DNA of 64,000 nt from Cedecea selenatireducens (lineage in GTDB: Bacteria > Pseudomonadota > Gammaproteobacteria > Enterobacterales > Enterobacteriaceae): the NCBI RefSeq assembly GCF_042138895.1, contig NZ_JBHIKW010000006.1, positions 186,001 to 250,000 of the forward strand, in the 5' to 3' direction. Both the position numbers and the translations under genes were made by a program. Positions within the stretch are counted from its first letter, which is position 1, and every line of letters begins with the position of its first letter. A model generated the notes under the pieces. The model was given only the letters and a program-made list of their open reading frames with translations, was not told the DNA's origin and did no database searches. Shown one piece after another: positions 33,180 to 41,415 of the stretch.

Positions 33180-33935
33180 ATGGATCATGCAATCTACACC
33201 GCCATGGGCGCTGCCAGCCAAACGCTGAATCAACAGTCAGTCACGGCGAGCAACCTGGCGAACGCTTCGACTCCGGGCTTCCGCGCGCAGCTTAACGCTT
33301 TGCGTGCGGTTCCGGTTGAAGGGCTTTCTCTGCCAACCCGTACCCTCGTCATTGCCTCAACGCCAGGGGCAGATATGACGCCGGGTCAAATGGACTACAC
33401 CTCGCGCCCGATGGACGTTGCTTTACAGCAGGATGGCTGGCTGGCGGTGCAGACGCAGGAGGGCGGGGAAGCCTATACCCGTAACGGTAACATTCAGGTA
33501 AGCCCTGCCGGTCAGCTGACCATCGGCGGCCGGCCTGTTATCGGCGACGGTGGCCCTATCGCGGTGCCGGAAGGCTCGCAGGTGACCATTGCCGCGGATG
33601 GAACCATCTCCGCGCTGAACCCCGGCGACCCGCCGAATACCGTGTCACCGATTGGCCGACTGAAGCTGGTGAAAGCCACGCAGCAGGAAGTGGTGCGCGG
33701 CGATGACGGACTTTTCCGTTTAAACGCCACCGCCCAGGCTACACGCGGTGCGGTACTGCAGGCGGACCCTACCATTAAGGTGATGTCCGGCGTACTGGAA
33801 GGCAGCAACGTCAAACCGGCGGAAGCGATGGCGGACATGATAGCCAACGCCCGTCGTTTTGAGATGCAGATGAAAGTTATCTCGAACGTTGATGACAATG
33901 AACAGCGCGCTAACACGCTGCTGCAAATGACCTAA
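33180..33935 (+). CDS. flgF: Flagellar basal body rod protein FlgF
   Basis: Rod subunit between the proximal and distal rod, 251 aa (E. coli 251). Key parts are MDHAIYTAMGAASQTLNQQS, VTASNLANASTPGFRAQLNA, EAYTRNGNIQVSPAGQL and the terminal EAMADMIANARRFEMQMKVI. It lies between flgE and flgG in the standard order. Confidence 0.95.
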   Translation: MDHAIYTAMGAASQTLNQQSVTASNLANASTPGFRAQLNALRAVPVEGLSLPTRTLVIASTPGADMTPGQMDYTSRPMDVALQQDGWLAVQTQEGGEAYTRNGNIQVSPAGQLTIGGRPVIGDGGPIAVPEGSQVTIAADGTISALNPGDPPNTVSPIGRLKLVKATQQEVVRGDDGLFRLNATAQATRGAVLQADPTIKVMSGVLEGSNVKPAEAMADMIANARRFEMQMKVISNVDDNEQRANTLLQMT

Positions 33936-33965
33936 CGTCCGGCTCACTTATTACAGGATTCAACC

Positions 33966-34748
33966 ATGATCAGTTCTTTATGGATTGCCAAAACGGGTCT
34001 TGATGCACAGCAAACCAATATGGATGTGATTGCCAACAACCTGGCAAACGTCTCCACCAACGGTTTCAAGCGTCAACGCGCCGTGTTTGAAGATTTGCTT
34101 TACCAAACCATTCGTCAGCCGGGCGCCCAGTCTTCTGAGCAAACAACGCTGCCGTCAGGTTTGCAGATTGGTACCGGCGTTCGCCCGGTCGCAACCGAGC
34201 GTCTGCACAGCCAGGGCAACCTGTCTAAAACGGACAACAGCAAGGACGTGGCGATCAAAGGCGAAGGCTTCTTCCAGGTCTTACTCCCGGACGGCACCTC
34301 TGCTTACACCCGCGATGGTTCTTTCCAGGTTGACCAGAACGGCCAGCTGGTAACGGCGGGCGGTTTCCAGGTTCAGCCGGCGATAACCGTGCCGGCAAAC
34401 GCCCTGAGCCTGACTATCGGCCGTGACGGCGTGGTGAGCGCAACCTTGCAGGGGCAGGCCGCTCCGGTGCAGGTTGGCCAGCTTAACCTGACGACCTTTA
34501 TGAACGATACCGGCCTGGAAAGTATCGGTGAGAACCTTTACACCGAAACCCAGGCATCCGGTGCGCCAAACGATTCCACGCCGGGATTGAACGGCGCAGG
34601 TTTGCTGTATCAGGGCTACGTTGAAACCTCAAACGTCAACGTTGCTGAAGAACTGGTGAACATGATCCAGGTTCAGCGCGCTTACGAAATCAACAGCAAA
34701 GCGGTCTCCACGACCGACCAGATGCTGCAAAAACTGACGCAAATGTAA
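33966..34748 (+). CDS. flgG: Flagellar basal body rod protein FlgG
   Basis: Distal rod subunit, 260 aa, the same length as E. coli. It shows MISSLWIAKTGLDAQQTNMD, VIANNLANVSTNGFKRQRAV, AYTRDGSFQVDQNGQLVTAG and the C-terminal ELVNMIQVQRAYEINSKAVS. A strong hairpin without a T-run follows before flgH. Confidence 0.96.
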   Translation: MISSLWIAKTGLDAQQTNMDVIANNLANVSTNGFKRQRAVFEDLLYQTIRQPGAQSSEQTTLPSGLQIGTGVRPVATERLHSQGNLSKTDNSKDVAIKGEGFFQVLLPDGTSAYTRDGSFQVDQNGQLVTAGGFQVQPAITVPANALSLTIGRDGVVSATLQGQAAPVQVGQLNLTTFMNDTGLESIGENLYTETQASGAPNDSTPGLNGAGLLYQGYVETSNVNVAEELVNMIQVQRAYEINSKAVSTTDQMLQKLTQM

Positions 34749-34755
34749 GGCGTGT

Positions 34756-34779
34756 GCCGGCGCGTGAAAGCGCGCCGGC
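34756..34779 (+). other. Intercistronic hairpin between flgG and flgH
   Basis: A 9-bp perfect stem, GCCGGCGCG with CGCGCCGGC around a 6-base loop, lies in the 46-base flgG-flgH spacer. There is no following T-run, so it is more likely an mRNA-stabilising or processing structure than a terminator. Confidence 0.6.
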
Positions 34780-34794
34780 TGCCGTGACCTGAAG

Positions 34795-35499
34795 ATGAAA
34801 GCAATGCAAAACCCAATGGTGCTCCGTCCTGTTGTCCTGAGTCTGGTGTTTGCCGTAAGCGGCTGCGCCCTTGTGCCTACTAAACCGCTGGTTGAAGGTG
34901 CGACTACCGCCCAGCCGGTGCCTGGCCCTGCGCCAGCGATCAACGGGTCAATTTTCCAGACCGCACAGCCGATGAACTACGGCTATCAGCCGCTGTTTGA
35001 AGACCGTCGCCCGCGTAATATCGGCGACACCTTAACCATCCAGCTTCAGGAAAATGTTAGCGCCAGTAAAAGTTCTTCGGCGAATGCCAGCCGCGACGGC
35101 AAATCGGCCCTTGGCTTTGATACCGTGCCGACCTTCGCCGCAGGGCTATTGGGGAATGGGAAAGCTGACCTGAATGCCTCTGGCAGCAATGGCTTTAACG
35201 GCAAAGGCGGCGCCAATGCCAGCAACACCTTTAGCGGCACCCTGACGGTGACCGTCGACCAGGTGCTGGCGAACGGTAACCTGCACGTCGTGGGTGAGAA
35301 ACAGATAGCCATCAACCAGGGAACCGAATTTATCCGCTTCTCTGGCGTAGTGAACCCGCGCACCATCAGCGGCAGCAACACCGTTGCGTCGACCCAGGTG
35401 GCGGATGCCCGAATTGAGTATGTCGGTAACGGCTACATTAATGAAGCGCAGAACATGGGCTGGCTGCAGCGCTTCTTCCTTAACGTATCGCCGATGTAA
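34795..35499 (+). CDS. flgH: Flagellar L-ring lipoprotein FlgH
   Basis: Outer-membrane L-ring lipoprotein, 234 aa (E. coli 232). The signal peptide ends at a lipobox (FAVSGCALVP). Conserved parts are NYGYQPLFEDRRPRNIGDTL, ENVSASKSSSANASRDG, HVVGEKQIAINQGTEFIRFS and NMGWLQRFFLNVSPM. Several in-frame ATG codons occur in the first eight residues; I use the first. Confidence 0.94.
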   Translation: MKAMQNPMVLRPVVLSLVFAVSGCALVPTKPLVEGATTAQPVPGPAPAINGSIFQTAQPMNYGYQPLFEDRRPRNIGDTLTIQLQENVSASKSSSANASRDGKSALGFDTVPTFAAGLLGNGKADLNASGSNGFNGKGGANASNTFSGTLTVTVDQVLANGNLHVVGEKQIAINQGTEFIRFSGVVNPRTISGSNTVASTQVADARIEYVGNGYINEAQNMGWLQRFFLNVSPM

Positions 35500-35511
35500 G
35501 CGAGGGGTACC

Positions 35512-36609
35512 ATGGTTAAATATTTATTTGGGTTGGTTGTGCTGCTGGTAACGGCGTATGCATCAGCTGACCGTATCCGCGACCTGACGACCGTGCAGGG
35601 CGTGCGTGAAAACTCCCTGATAGGCTACGGCCTGGTCGTCGGGCTCGACGGCACCGGTGACCAGACGACGCAAACGCCGTTCACCACCCAAAGCCTGAAC
35701 AACATGCTTTCCCAGCTGGGCATCACCGTGCCGACCGGCACCAATATGCAGCTGAAAAACGTGGCGGCGGTTATGGTGACCGCCAAATATCCGGCGTTCG
35801 CGCGGGCGGGGCAGAACATCGACGTTGTCGTTTCCTCAATGGGTAACGCCAAGAGCCTGCGCGGCGGTACGCTGTTAATGACCCCGCTTAAGGGCGTTGA
35901 TAACCAGGTTTATGCCCTGGCGCAGGGTAACGTGCTGGTCGGCGGCGCGGGCGCTGCCGCAGGCGGCAGCAGCGTGCAGGTGAACCAGCTTAACGGCGGG
36001 CGTATCACCGGTGGCGCGGTCGTCGAGCGCGAGCTGGCCGGTACCTTTGGCAATGGCAATACCCTTAATCTGCAGCTTAACGACGATGACTTCAGCCTCG
36101 CGCAGCAGATTACCGACACCATTAACCGTTCACGCGGCTTTGGCAGCGCCACGGCGCTGGACGGCCGTACCATTCAAATTCGCGTGCCAAGCGGCGGCAG
36201 CTCGCAGGTTCGCCTGCTGGCAGATATCCAGAACCTTGAGGTCAACATGCCGGTTCAGGATGCCCGCGTGGTAATTAACTCCCGTACGGGCTCGGTGGTC
36301 ATGAACCGTGAAGTGACGCTGGATAACTGCGCCGTCGCGCAGGGAAATCTGTCCGTCACGGTGAACCGTCAAAACCAGGTCAGCCAGCCTAATACGCCAT
36401 TTGGCGGCGGTCAGACCGTAGTAACGCCGCAAACGCAGATCGATCTGCGTCAGAGCGGTGGCTCGGTACAGCGCGTGAATTCCAGCGCCAACCTGAACAA
36501 TGTCGTCCGCGCGCTGAACGCGCTGGGTGCCACGCCAATCGATCTGATGTCTATCCTGCAATCAATGCAAAGCGCAGGCTGCCTGCGCGCGAAACTGGAA
36601 ATCATCTGA
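35512..36609 (+). CDS. flgI: Flagellar P-ring protein FlgI
   Basis: Periplasmic P-ring subunit, 365 aa (E. coli 365). It has a cleavable signal peptide (KYLFGLVVLLVTAYASA) followed by DRIRDLTTVQGVRENSLIGY and the blocks LVVGLDGTGDQTTQTPFT, VMVTAKYPAFARAGQNIDV and ARVVINSRTGSVVMNREV. Its stop TGA overlaps the ATG of flgJ by one base, so the two are coupled. Confidence 0.96.
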   Translation: MVKYLFGLVVLLVTAYASADRIRDLTTVQGVRENSLIGYGLVVGLDGTGDQTTQTPFTTQSLNNMLSQLGITVPTGTNMQLKNVAAVMVTAKYPAFARAGQNIDVVVSSMGNAKSLRGGTLLMTPLKGVDNQVYALAQGNVLVGGAGAAAGGSSVQVNQLNGGRITGGAVVERELAGTFGNGNTLNLQLNDDDFSLAQQITDTINRSRGFGSATALDGRTIQIRVPSGGSSQVRLLADIQNLEVNMPVQDARVVINSRTGSVVMNREVTLDNCAVAQGNLSVTVNRQNQVSQPNTPFGGGQTVVTPQTQIDLRQSGGSVQRVNSSANLNNVVRALNALGATPIDLMSILQSMQSAGCLRAKLEII

Positions 36610-37553
36610 TGCTTACTGATGCCCGTTCACTTGCCAATGCCGCTTTTGACGCTAACTCGCTGAATGATTTAAAGGCGAAGGCCGGACAGGATCCGAAAGG
36701 GCACCTGAAAGAGGTGGCTCATCAGGTGGAGGGCATGTTCGTGCAGATGATGCTGAAAAGCATGCGTGAGGCGCTGCCGAAAGACGGAATTTTCAGCAGC
36801 GAATCCACCCGTATGTACACCAGCATGTATGACCAGCAGATTGCCCAGCAGCTTAGCGCGAAAGGGCTGGGGCTGGCGGATGCGATGGTCAAACAAATGG
36901 GCGGTGAGCAGGCCGATCCGTCCGAGACGGCGGGCCAGATCCCAATGAAGCTCGATCCGCAAACCGTTACCAGCTATCAAAATCAGACGTTGACGCAGAT
37001 GGTGCGTCAGGCCGTGCCGCGCGCGCCTTCAAACGAAGAGCCGATGAGCGGAGACAGCAAAGACTTCCTGGCGCAGCTCTCGCTCCCGGCTCGTCTGGCG
37101 AGTGAGGCGAGCGGCATCCCTCATCACCTGATACTGGCGCAGGCGGCGCTGGAGTCCGGCTGGGGGCAGAGGCAAATCCGTACCGAAAAAGGCGAGCCTA
37201 GCTTTAACCTGTTTGGCGTCAAAGCGACGCCGGGCTGGAAAGGGGCGACCACCGAAATCACCACCACCGAGTTTGAAAACGGTGAGGCGAAGAAGGTCAA
37301 AGCGAAGTTCCGCGTTTACAGCTCGTACCTTGAAGCGCTTTCGGACTACGTTGGCCTGCTGACGAAAAACCCGCGCTACGCTGCCGTGACGAACGCAGCT
37401 TCCGCAGAGCAGGGCGCTCAGGCGCTGCAAAACGCCGGTTACGCCACGGATCCTAATTACGCCCGTAAGCTGACCGGCATGATCCAGCAGCTGAAATCAA
37501 TGAGCGACAAGGTTTCCAAAGCCTACAGCACCGATTTGTCAAATTTGTTCTGA
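36609..37553 (+). CDS. flgJ: Flagellar rod assembly protein / muramidase FlgJ
   Basis: Bifunctional protein of 314 aa (E. coli 313). The N-terminal half is the rod-capping scaffold (HQVEGMFVQMMLKSMREALP, YDQQIAQQLSAKGLGLADAM). The C-terminal half is a peptidoglycan hydrolase that opens the wall for the rod. Its catalytic glutamate lies in LILAQAALESGWGQRQI, and FNLFGVKATPGWKG follows. It starts inside the flgI stop codon and ends the flgB operon. A sigma-28 promoter follows for flgKL. Confidence 0.95.
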   Translation: MLTDARSLANAAFDANSLNDLKAKAGQDPKGHLKEVAHQVEGMFVQMMLKSMREALPKDGIFSSESTRMYTSMYDQQIAQQLSAKGLGLADAMVKQMGGEQADPSETAGQIPMKLDPQTVTSYQNQTLTQMVRQAVPRAPSNEEPMSGDSKDFLAQLSLPARLASEASGIPHHLILAQAALESGWGQRQIRTEKGEPSFNLFGVKATPGWKGATTEITTTEFENGEAKKVKAKFRVYSSYLEALSDYVGLLTKNPRYAAVTNAASAEQGAQALQNAGYATDPNYARKLTGMIQQLKSMSDKVSKAYSTDLSNLF

Positions 37554-37559
37554 AGAGAC

Positions 37560-37586
37560 TCAAGTCTCGTGGCCTGCTGCCGATAA
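37560..37586 (+). promoter_or_regulatory. Sigma-28 promoter of flgKL
   Basis: TCAAGTCT, 11 bases, then GCCGATAA; the consensus is TAAAGTTT-N11-GCCGATAA. The -10 box is perfect and the -35 box has two mismatches. It lies 43 bases before the flgK start. Confidence 0.85.
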
Positions 37587-37628
37587 TAAACAGCAGAACC
37601 TTTGACCACACGCTATGAAGGAACCTTC

Positions 37629-39284
37629 ATGTCCAATAGCCTGATTAACAGCGCCATGAGCGGCCTGAGTGCTGCCCAGGCAGCATTAAGCACCGTCGGC
37701 AACAATATTTCTAACTATAACGTAAACGGTTATACCCGCCAGACGACGATTCTGTCCCAGTCAAAAAGCACCCTGACCGGGGGCGGCTATGTGGGCAATG
37801 GCGTGTATGTTAACGGCATACAGCGTGAATATGACTCGTTTATCACCAACCAGCTGCGAGCGGCACAAACGCAAAGCAGCGGGCTGACGACGCAGTACCA
37901 GCAGATGTCAAAAATTGACAACATCCTGTCCGGGACGACTAACTCGTTGTCCAAAACCATGCAGGATTTCTTCTCTGGCCTGCAGACGCTGACCAGTAAT
38001 GCTCAGGATCCGGCGGCACGTCAGGCTCTGCTGGGTAAAGCGGATGGCCTGGTAAACCAGTTTAAGGTGACCGACCAGTATCTGCGCGATCAGGATAAGC
38101 AGGTAAACCTGTCTATCACCAGCAGCGTTGACCAAATCAACACCTACGCCAAACAGATTGCCAACCTGAATGACCAGATTTCGCGCCTGAAGGGCGTGGG
38201 CGCGGGTTCAGCGCCGAATGACCTGCTGGATCAGCGCGATCAGCTTGTCAGCCAGCTCAACCAAATCGTCGGCGTCGAAGTCAGCGTGCAGGACGGCGGC
38301 ACCTATAACGTGTCTATCGGCAATGGCCTGACGCTGGTGCAGGGCGATACCGCTAACCAGCTGGCTGCGGTTAACTCCAGCGCGGATCCCTCCCGCACGA
38401 CCGTTGCGTTTGTCGATCCTGTCGCCGGTAAAGTTGAAATTCCGGAAAGCCAGCTGAACTCCGGCTCACTTGGCGGCCTGTTTACCTTCCGTTCTCAGGA
38501 CCTGGACAGCGCGCGTAACCGTCTCGGCCAGATGGCACAGGCTTTTGCGGCGGCCATGAACGGCCAGCATACCCAAGGTTATGATGCTAACGGAGACAAA
38601 GGCACCAACCTGTTCACGATTGGCGGCCCAACCGTACTGAGCAACAGCCGTAATACCAGCGGTACGCAACTGACGGCGTCCATCACCGACAGCAAGCAGG
38701 TACAGGCCAGCGATTATAAGGTTGAGTTCGTGAGCGGTAGCTGGAAAGTGACCCGCCTGTCTGACAATGCCAATATCAATCCGGGCACCACCACGGACGC
38801 AGGCGGCAACGTAAGCCTGAACTTTGACGGGCTGAAAGTTGGCGTGAGCGGCACGCCTGCCAACAATGAAAGCTTTACCGTAAAACCGGTTTCTGATGCC
38901 GTGGTGAACATGAACCTGGCCATCAAAGACGAAGCTAAGCTGGCGCTGGCAAGCGATCCTGCCTCGGGCAAGAGCGATAACCGTAATGCTCAGGCGATGC
39001 TTGATCTGCAAAACTCGAAGCAGATTGAAGGCAATAAGACCTTCAATGACGCCTACGCTACCCTGGTCAGCGACGTGGGGAATAAAACGGCCAGCCTGAA
39101 GGTCACCAGCACCACTCAGGGCAACGTGGTTACGCAGCTAACGAAGCAGCAGCAGTCTATCTCAGGCGTTAACCTCGACGAAGAGTACGGCAACCTGCAG
39201 CGTTATCAGCAGTACTACATGGCCAACGCCCAGGTCCTCCAGACTGCGTCAACGCTGTTTGATGCCTTGCTGAATATTCGTTAA
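37629..39284 (+). CDS. flgK: Flagellar hook-filament junction protein FlgK
   Basis: First hook-filament junction protein (HAP1), 551 aa (E. coli 547). It has the N-terminal axial helix SAMSGLSAAQAALSTVGNNI followed by YNVNGYTRQTTIL, then YDSFITNQLRAAQTQSSGLT, NDLLDQRDQLVSQLNQIVGV and a C-terminal SISGVNLDEEYGNLQRYQQY. ATG 37629 (MSNSLINSAM) is preceded by AAGGAA. The central part (about residues 320-440) is the least conserved, which fits its surface exposure. Confidence 0.95.
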   Translation: MSNSLINSAMSGLSAAQAALSTVGNNISNYNVNGYTRQTTILSQSKSTLTGGGYVGNGVYVNGIQREYDSFITNQLRAAQTQSSGLTTQYQQMSKIDNILSGTTNSLSKTMQDFFSGLQTLTSNAQDPAARQALLGKADGLVNQFKVTDQYLRDQDKQVNLSITSSVDQINTYAKQIANLNDQISRLKGVGAGSAPNDLLDQRDQLVSQLNQIVGVEVSVQDGGTYNVSIGNGLTLVQGDTANQLAAVNSSADPSRTTVAFVDPVAGKVEIPESQLNSGSLGGLFTFRSQDLDSARNRLGQMAQAFAAAMNGQHTQGYDANGDKGTNLFTIGGPTVLSNSRNTSGTQLTASITDSKQVQASDYKVEFVSGSWKVTRLSDNANINPGTTTDAGGNVSLNFDGLKVGVSGTPANNESFTVKPVSDAVVNMNLAIKDEAKLALASDPASGKSDNRNAQAMLDLQNSKQIEGNKTFNDAYATLVSDVGNKTASLKVTSTTQGNVVTQLTKQQQSISGVNLDEEYGNLQRYQQYYMANAQVLQTASTLFDALLNIR

Positions 39285-39298
39285 CGGGAGCCAGCGTC

Positions 39299-40267
39299 AT
39301 GCGTATCAGTACCCAAATGTTGTATGACCAGAACATGCGCGGCATTAGCGACTCGCAGAGTTTATGGTTGAGCTATGGCGAGCAGATGAGCACCGGTAAC
39401 CGAGTGAACCGCCCGTCGGACGATCCGATCGCGGCTTCTCAGGCGGTAGTGCTTTCCCAGGCGCAGTCCATGAATGACCAGTACAAACTGGCGAGGACGT
39501 TTGCAACTCAGAAGGTCTCCCTGGAAGAGAGCGTGCTTCAGCAAACGGTCTCTTCAATACAAAGCGCGCAGGAAAAGATTGTTTATGCCGCAAACAGCGG
39601 GACGTTGAGTGATGACGATCGGGCGTCTTTGGCAACCGATCTCGAAGGTATACGCAATCAAATCTTAAACCTGGCTAACAGTACTGACGGCAACGGTCGC
39701 TATATTTTTGCCGGTTATAAAACCGAGGCAGCACCGTTTACCGGGGCGGCGGGGAGTGTGACCTACAACGGCGGGACTATCCCGATTACCCAGCAGGTTG
39801 ACTCCGCGCGTACTATGACTATCGGTCATACCGGCGATGAAGTCTTTAACCATATCTCCAGTAACGCGACGCCTGAACCTGATGGTTCACCGAGCGAGAC
39901 CAATATCTTCAACATGCTGGACTCTGCTATCAAGGCGCTGAAAACGCCGACAGCCGGGCTGGATGATGCGGGTAAAAAAGCCCTTGATGCCGCTGTCGCC
40001 AAAACAAACCGTGGCCTGGGGAATGCCCTGAGCAATGTGTCGACCGTGCGTGCGGAGTTAGGTACCCAGCTGAATGAGCTCAGCAAGCTGGATGATTTAG
40101 GCAGTGAGCGAGCGCTGGCGCAGACCGATCAGATGAGTCAACTGGTGGGCGCAGACTGGACCGCAACCGTGTCTAACTATGTGCAGCAGCAGGCCGCCTT
40201 ACAGGCCTCTTATAAAGTCTTCACCGATATGCAAGGCATGTCGCTTTTCCAGTTGAATAGTCGATAG
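39299..40267 (+). CDS. flgL: Flagellar hook-filament junction protein FlgL
   Basis: Second junction protein (HAP3), a flagellin-related subunit of 322 aa (E. coli 317). The N-terminal MRISTQMLYDQNMRGISDSQ, NRPSDDPIAASQAVVLSQAQ and the C-terminal TDMQGMSLFQLNSR are diagnostic. It starts 14 bases after flgK and shares its promoter. The strong terminator after it ends the flagellar cluster. Confidence 0.95.
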   Translation: MRISTQMLYDQNMRGISDSQSLWLSYGEQMSTGNRVNRPSDDPIAASQAVVLSQAQSMNDQYKLARTFATQKVSLEESVLQQTVSSIQSAQEKIVYAANSGTLSDDDRASLATDLEGIRNQILNLANSTDGNGRYIFAGYKTEAAPFTGAAGSVTYNGGTIPITQQVDSARTMTIGHTGDEVFNHISSNATPEPDGSPSETNIFNMLDSAIKALKTPTAGLDDAGKKALDAAVAKTNRGLGNALSNVSTVRAELGTQLNELSKLDDLGSERALAQTDQMSQLVGADWTATVSNYVQQQAALQASYKVFTDMQGMSLFQLNSR

Positions 40268-40312
40268 GCTTTACCGTTTTGGGCGCGTTATGAAACTGAA
40301 CGCGCTTTATAT

Positions 40313-40346
40313 GCCCGCTTCCGCACCCCGGAGCGGGCTTTTTTTT
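40313..40346. terminator. Terminator between flgL and yoaG
   Basis: Stem GCCCGC/GCGGGC extended inside by TCCG/CGGA-type pairing, followed by seven T residues on the plus strand. It ends the flgKL transcript. It lies 10 bases from the stop of the converging yoaG and may also act on that strand. Confidence 0.8.
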
Positions 40347-40355
40347 AGCGAAAAT

Positions 40356-40538
40356 TCACCAGCCGCACACTTCGTGTTCGTCTTCCGTGTCGTAGGCGCG
40401 CACGGTATTTACCAGGTCTTTCACTACTTCGGCGGCCACGTCCGGGATGAGCAGCGTCATGGGGGATTCGGTCTCGTAGTCGACCGAAACGCCGTTGCTG
40501 TTGTTGGTCACGCTGACGGTATACGTTGCTTTGCCCAT
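40356..40538 (-). CDS. yoaG: YoaG family small protein (DUF1869)
   Basis: A 60-aa soluble protein that closely resembles E. coli YoaG: MGKATYTVSVTNNSNGVSVD, EVVKDLVNTVRAYDTEDEHE and a terminal CGW. YoaG is a small dimeric protein of unknown function, co-transcribed with yeaR in E. coli and induced by nitrate and nitric oxide. Here its ATG overlaps the stop codon of the upstream yeaR-type gene by one base, so the gene pairing is kept although the chromosomal place differs. Confidence 0.88.
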   Translation of the reverse strand: MGKATYTVSVTNNSNGVSVDYETESPMTLLIPDVAAEVVKDLVNTVRAYDTEDEHEVCGW

Positions 40539-40894
40539 TACGCGTTCCTCTGGCTGTTCACCACTTTACCCAGGCCGGTGCCTTCCAGCTTGGCATCAGG
40601 CGCGGCAAAGAAGTCGATATTGAAATAAGTATCATCGGTCAAAAGCTCAATACGATGCCATTTTTGCGGCGGAGAGATAGCAAAGGCTCCGGCTTCAATC
40701 ACGATTTCCACGTCGGGAACCGTGGCATCCGCATCCGGGAAACCAAAGTATTTCACCGCACCCTGCATCACCGAAAGCCGACCAAAAACCCCGGCTTTGG
40801 TGTTGTGATGGGTGAACAACGCGGCAGGCGCCGTCTCTTTGGTCCAGAACGGCGTTGCACGGGTATGCAGATAGGTTTGTGGGATGGTCAGCAT
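40538..40894 (-). CDS. YeaR-like DUF1971 protein, second copy
   Basis: A 118-aa single-domain protein of the YeaR/TehB-N-like DUF1971 family with cupin-like sequence: MLTIPQTYLHTRATPFWTKE, FPDADATVPDVEIVIEAGAF and PPQKWHRIELLTDDTYFNID. It is clearly a paralogue of the next gene upstream (40914-41240). This copy has a degraded version of the segment DKGTRQGVYPRLTVM (here NTKAGVFGRLSVM) and a longer C-terminal tail. AAGGAA precedes ATG 40894. The biochemical role of YeaR is unsettled; in E. coli it is a nitrate/NO-responsive gene. Confidence 0.85.
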   Translation of the reverse strand: MLTIPQTYLHTRATPFWTKETAPAALFTHHNTKAGVFGRLSVMQGAVKYFGFPDADATVPDVEIVIEAGAFAISPPQKWHRIELLTDDTYFNIDFFAAPDAKLEGTGLGKVVNSQRNA

Positions 40895-40913
40895 AATAAG
40901 GTTCCTTCTGTCG

Positions 40914-41240
40914 TTACAGTGAACGGAGAACTTCCGGGGCCACAAAAAAGTCGATGTTGAATACCGCATCCTCGGTTATCAGTTCGAGGTGGTGCCATTT
41001 CTCCGGCGGGAAAACGCCGAAGTGGCCGGCTTCAATTATCAGTTCTGTTTCCGGCTCGGGCGTGGTCTCATCGGCATAGCCCAGATAGCGAACTTTACCG
41101 CGCATGACGGTCAGGCGCGGATAGACGCCCTGACGGGTGCCTTTGTCCAGATGACGTTGAAAAAGACCTGCCGGAGCAGACTCTTTATCCCAGAAAGGGG
41201 ACGAGCGGGTGTGAATGCAGTTGGCGGGGATCGGGAGCAT
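40914..41240 (-). CDS. yeaR: YeaR-like DUF1971 protein, first copy
   Basis: A 108-aa protein close to E. coli YeaR (119 aa): IHTRSSPFWDKESAPAGLFQ, RHLDKGTRQGVYPRLTVM, FPPEKWHHLELITEDAVF and NIDFFVAPEVL. Of the two tandem copies this is the more YeaR-like, though its C-terminus is shorter. ATG 41240 has GAGGAG upstream. It is first in a three-gene operon with the second copy and yoaG. An NsrR-like site and a 14-bp palindrome lie upstream, which suggests nitric-oxide control as in E. coli. Confidence 0.85.
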   Translation of the reverse strand: MLPIPANCIHTRSSPFWDKESAPAGLFQRHLDKGTRQGVYPRLTVMRGKVRYLGYADETTPEPETELIIEAGHFGVFPPEKWHHLELITEDAVFNIDFFVAPEVLRSL

Positions 41241-41303
41241 GGTGTTTCTCCTCAACAAGTTCCGCAGGTATTACATCATACAAATTGGCGTGGCGTTTAT
41301 CAT

Positions 41304-41326
41304 AATGTGCATTTCAAATGCATCTT
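41304..41326 (-). promoter_or_regulatory. NsrR-like operator of the yeaR-yoaG operon
   Basis: The minus strand reads AAGATGCATTT, one base, AAATGCACATT. This is the 11-1-11 inverted repeat form of the NO-sensing repressor NsrR, with three mismatched positions at the outer right edge. It lies 63 bases before the first yeaR start. Confidence 0.72.
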
Positions 41327-41331
41327 TAGTG

Positions 41332-41345
41332 GGTAGATAGCTACC
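41332..41345. promoter_or_regulatory. 14-bp palindrome upstream of the NsrR-like site
   Basis: GGTAG, four bases, CTACC. It is a perfect inverted repeat in the yeaR promoter region. NarL activates yeaR in E. coli, but these half-sites are oriented unlike the usual TACYYMT 7-2-7 arrangement, so the identity of the factor is open. Confidence 0.35.
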
Positions 41346-41370
41346 ACGTTATAAGTACTGAATTAAGGGC

Positions 41371-41398
41371 AAAAAAAAGCCGGTCAGTTGACCGGCTT
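41371..41398 (-). terminator. Rho-independent terminator after rne
   Basis: Minus-strand stem AAGCCGGTCA/TGACCGGCTT with a minimal loop, followed by TTTTTTTT, 17 bases beyond the rne stop. Confidence 0.88.
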
Positions 41399-41415
41399 AG
41401 TATGCTGCGCGGAAG

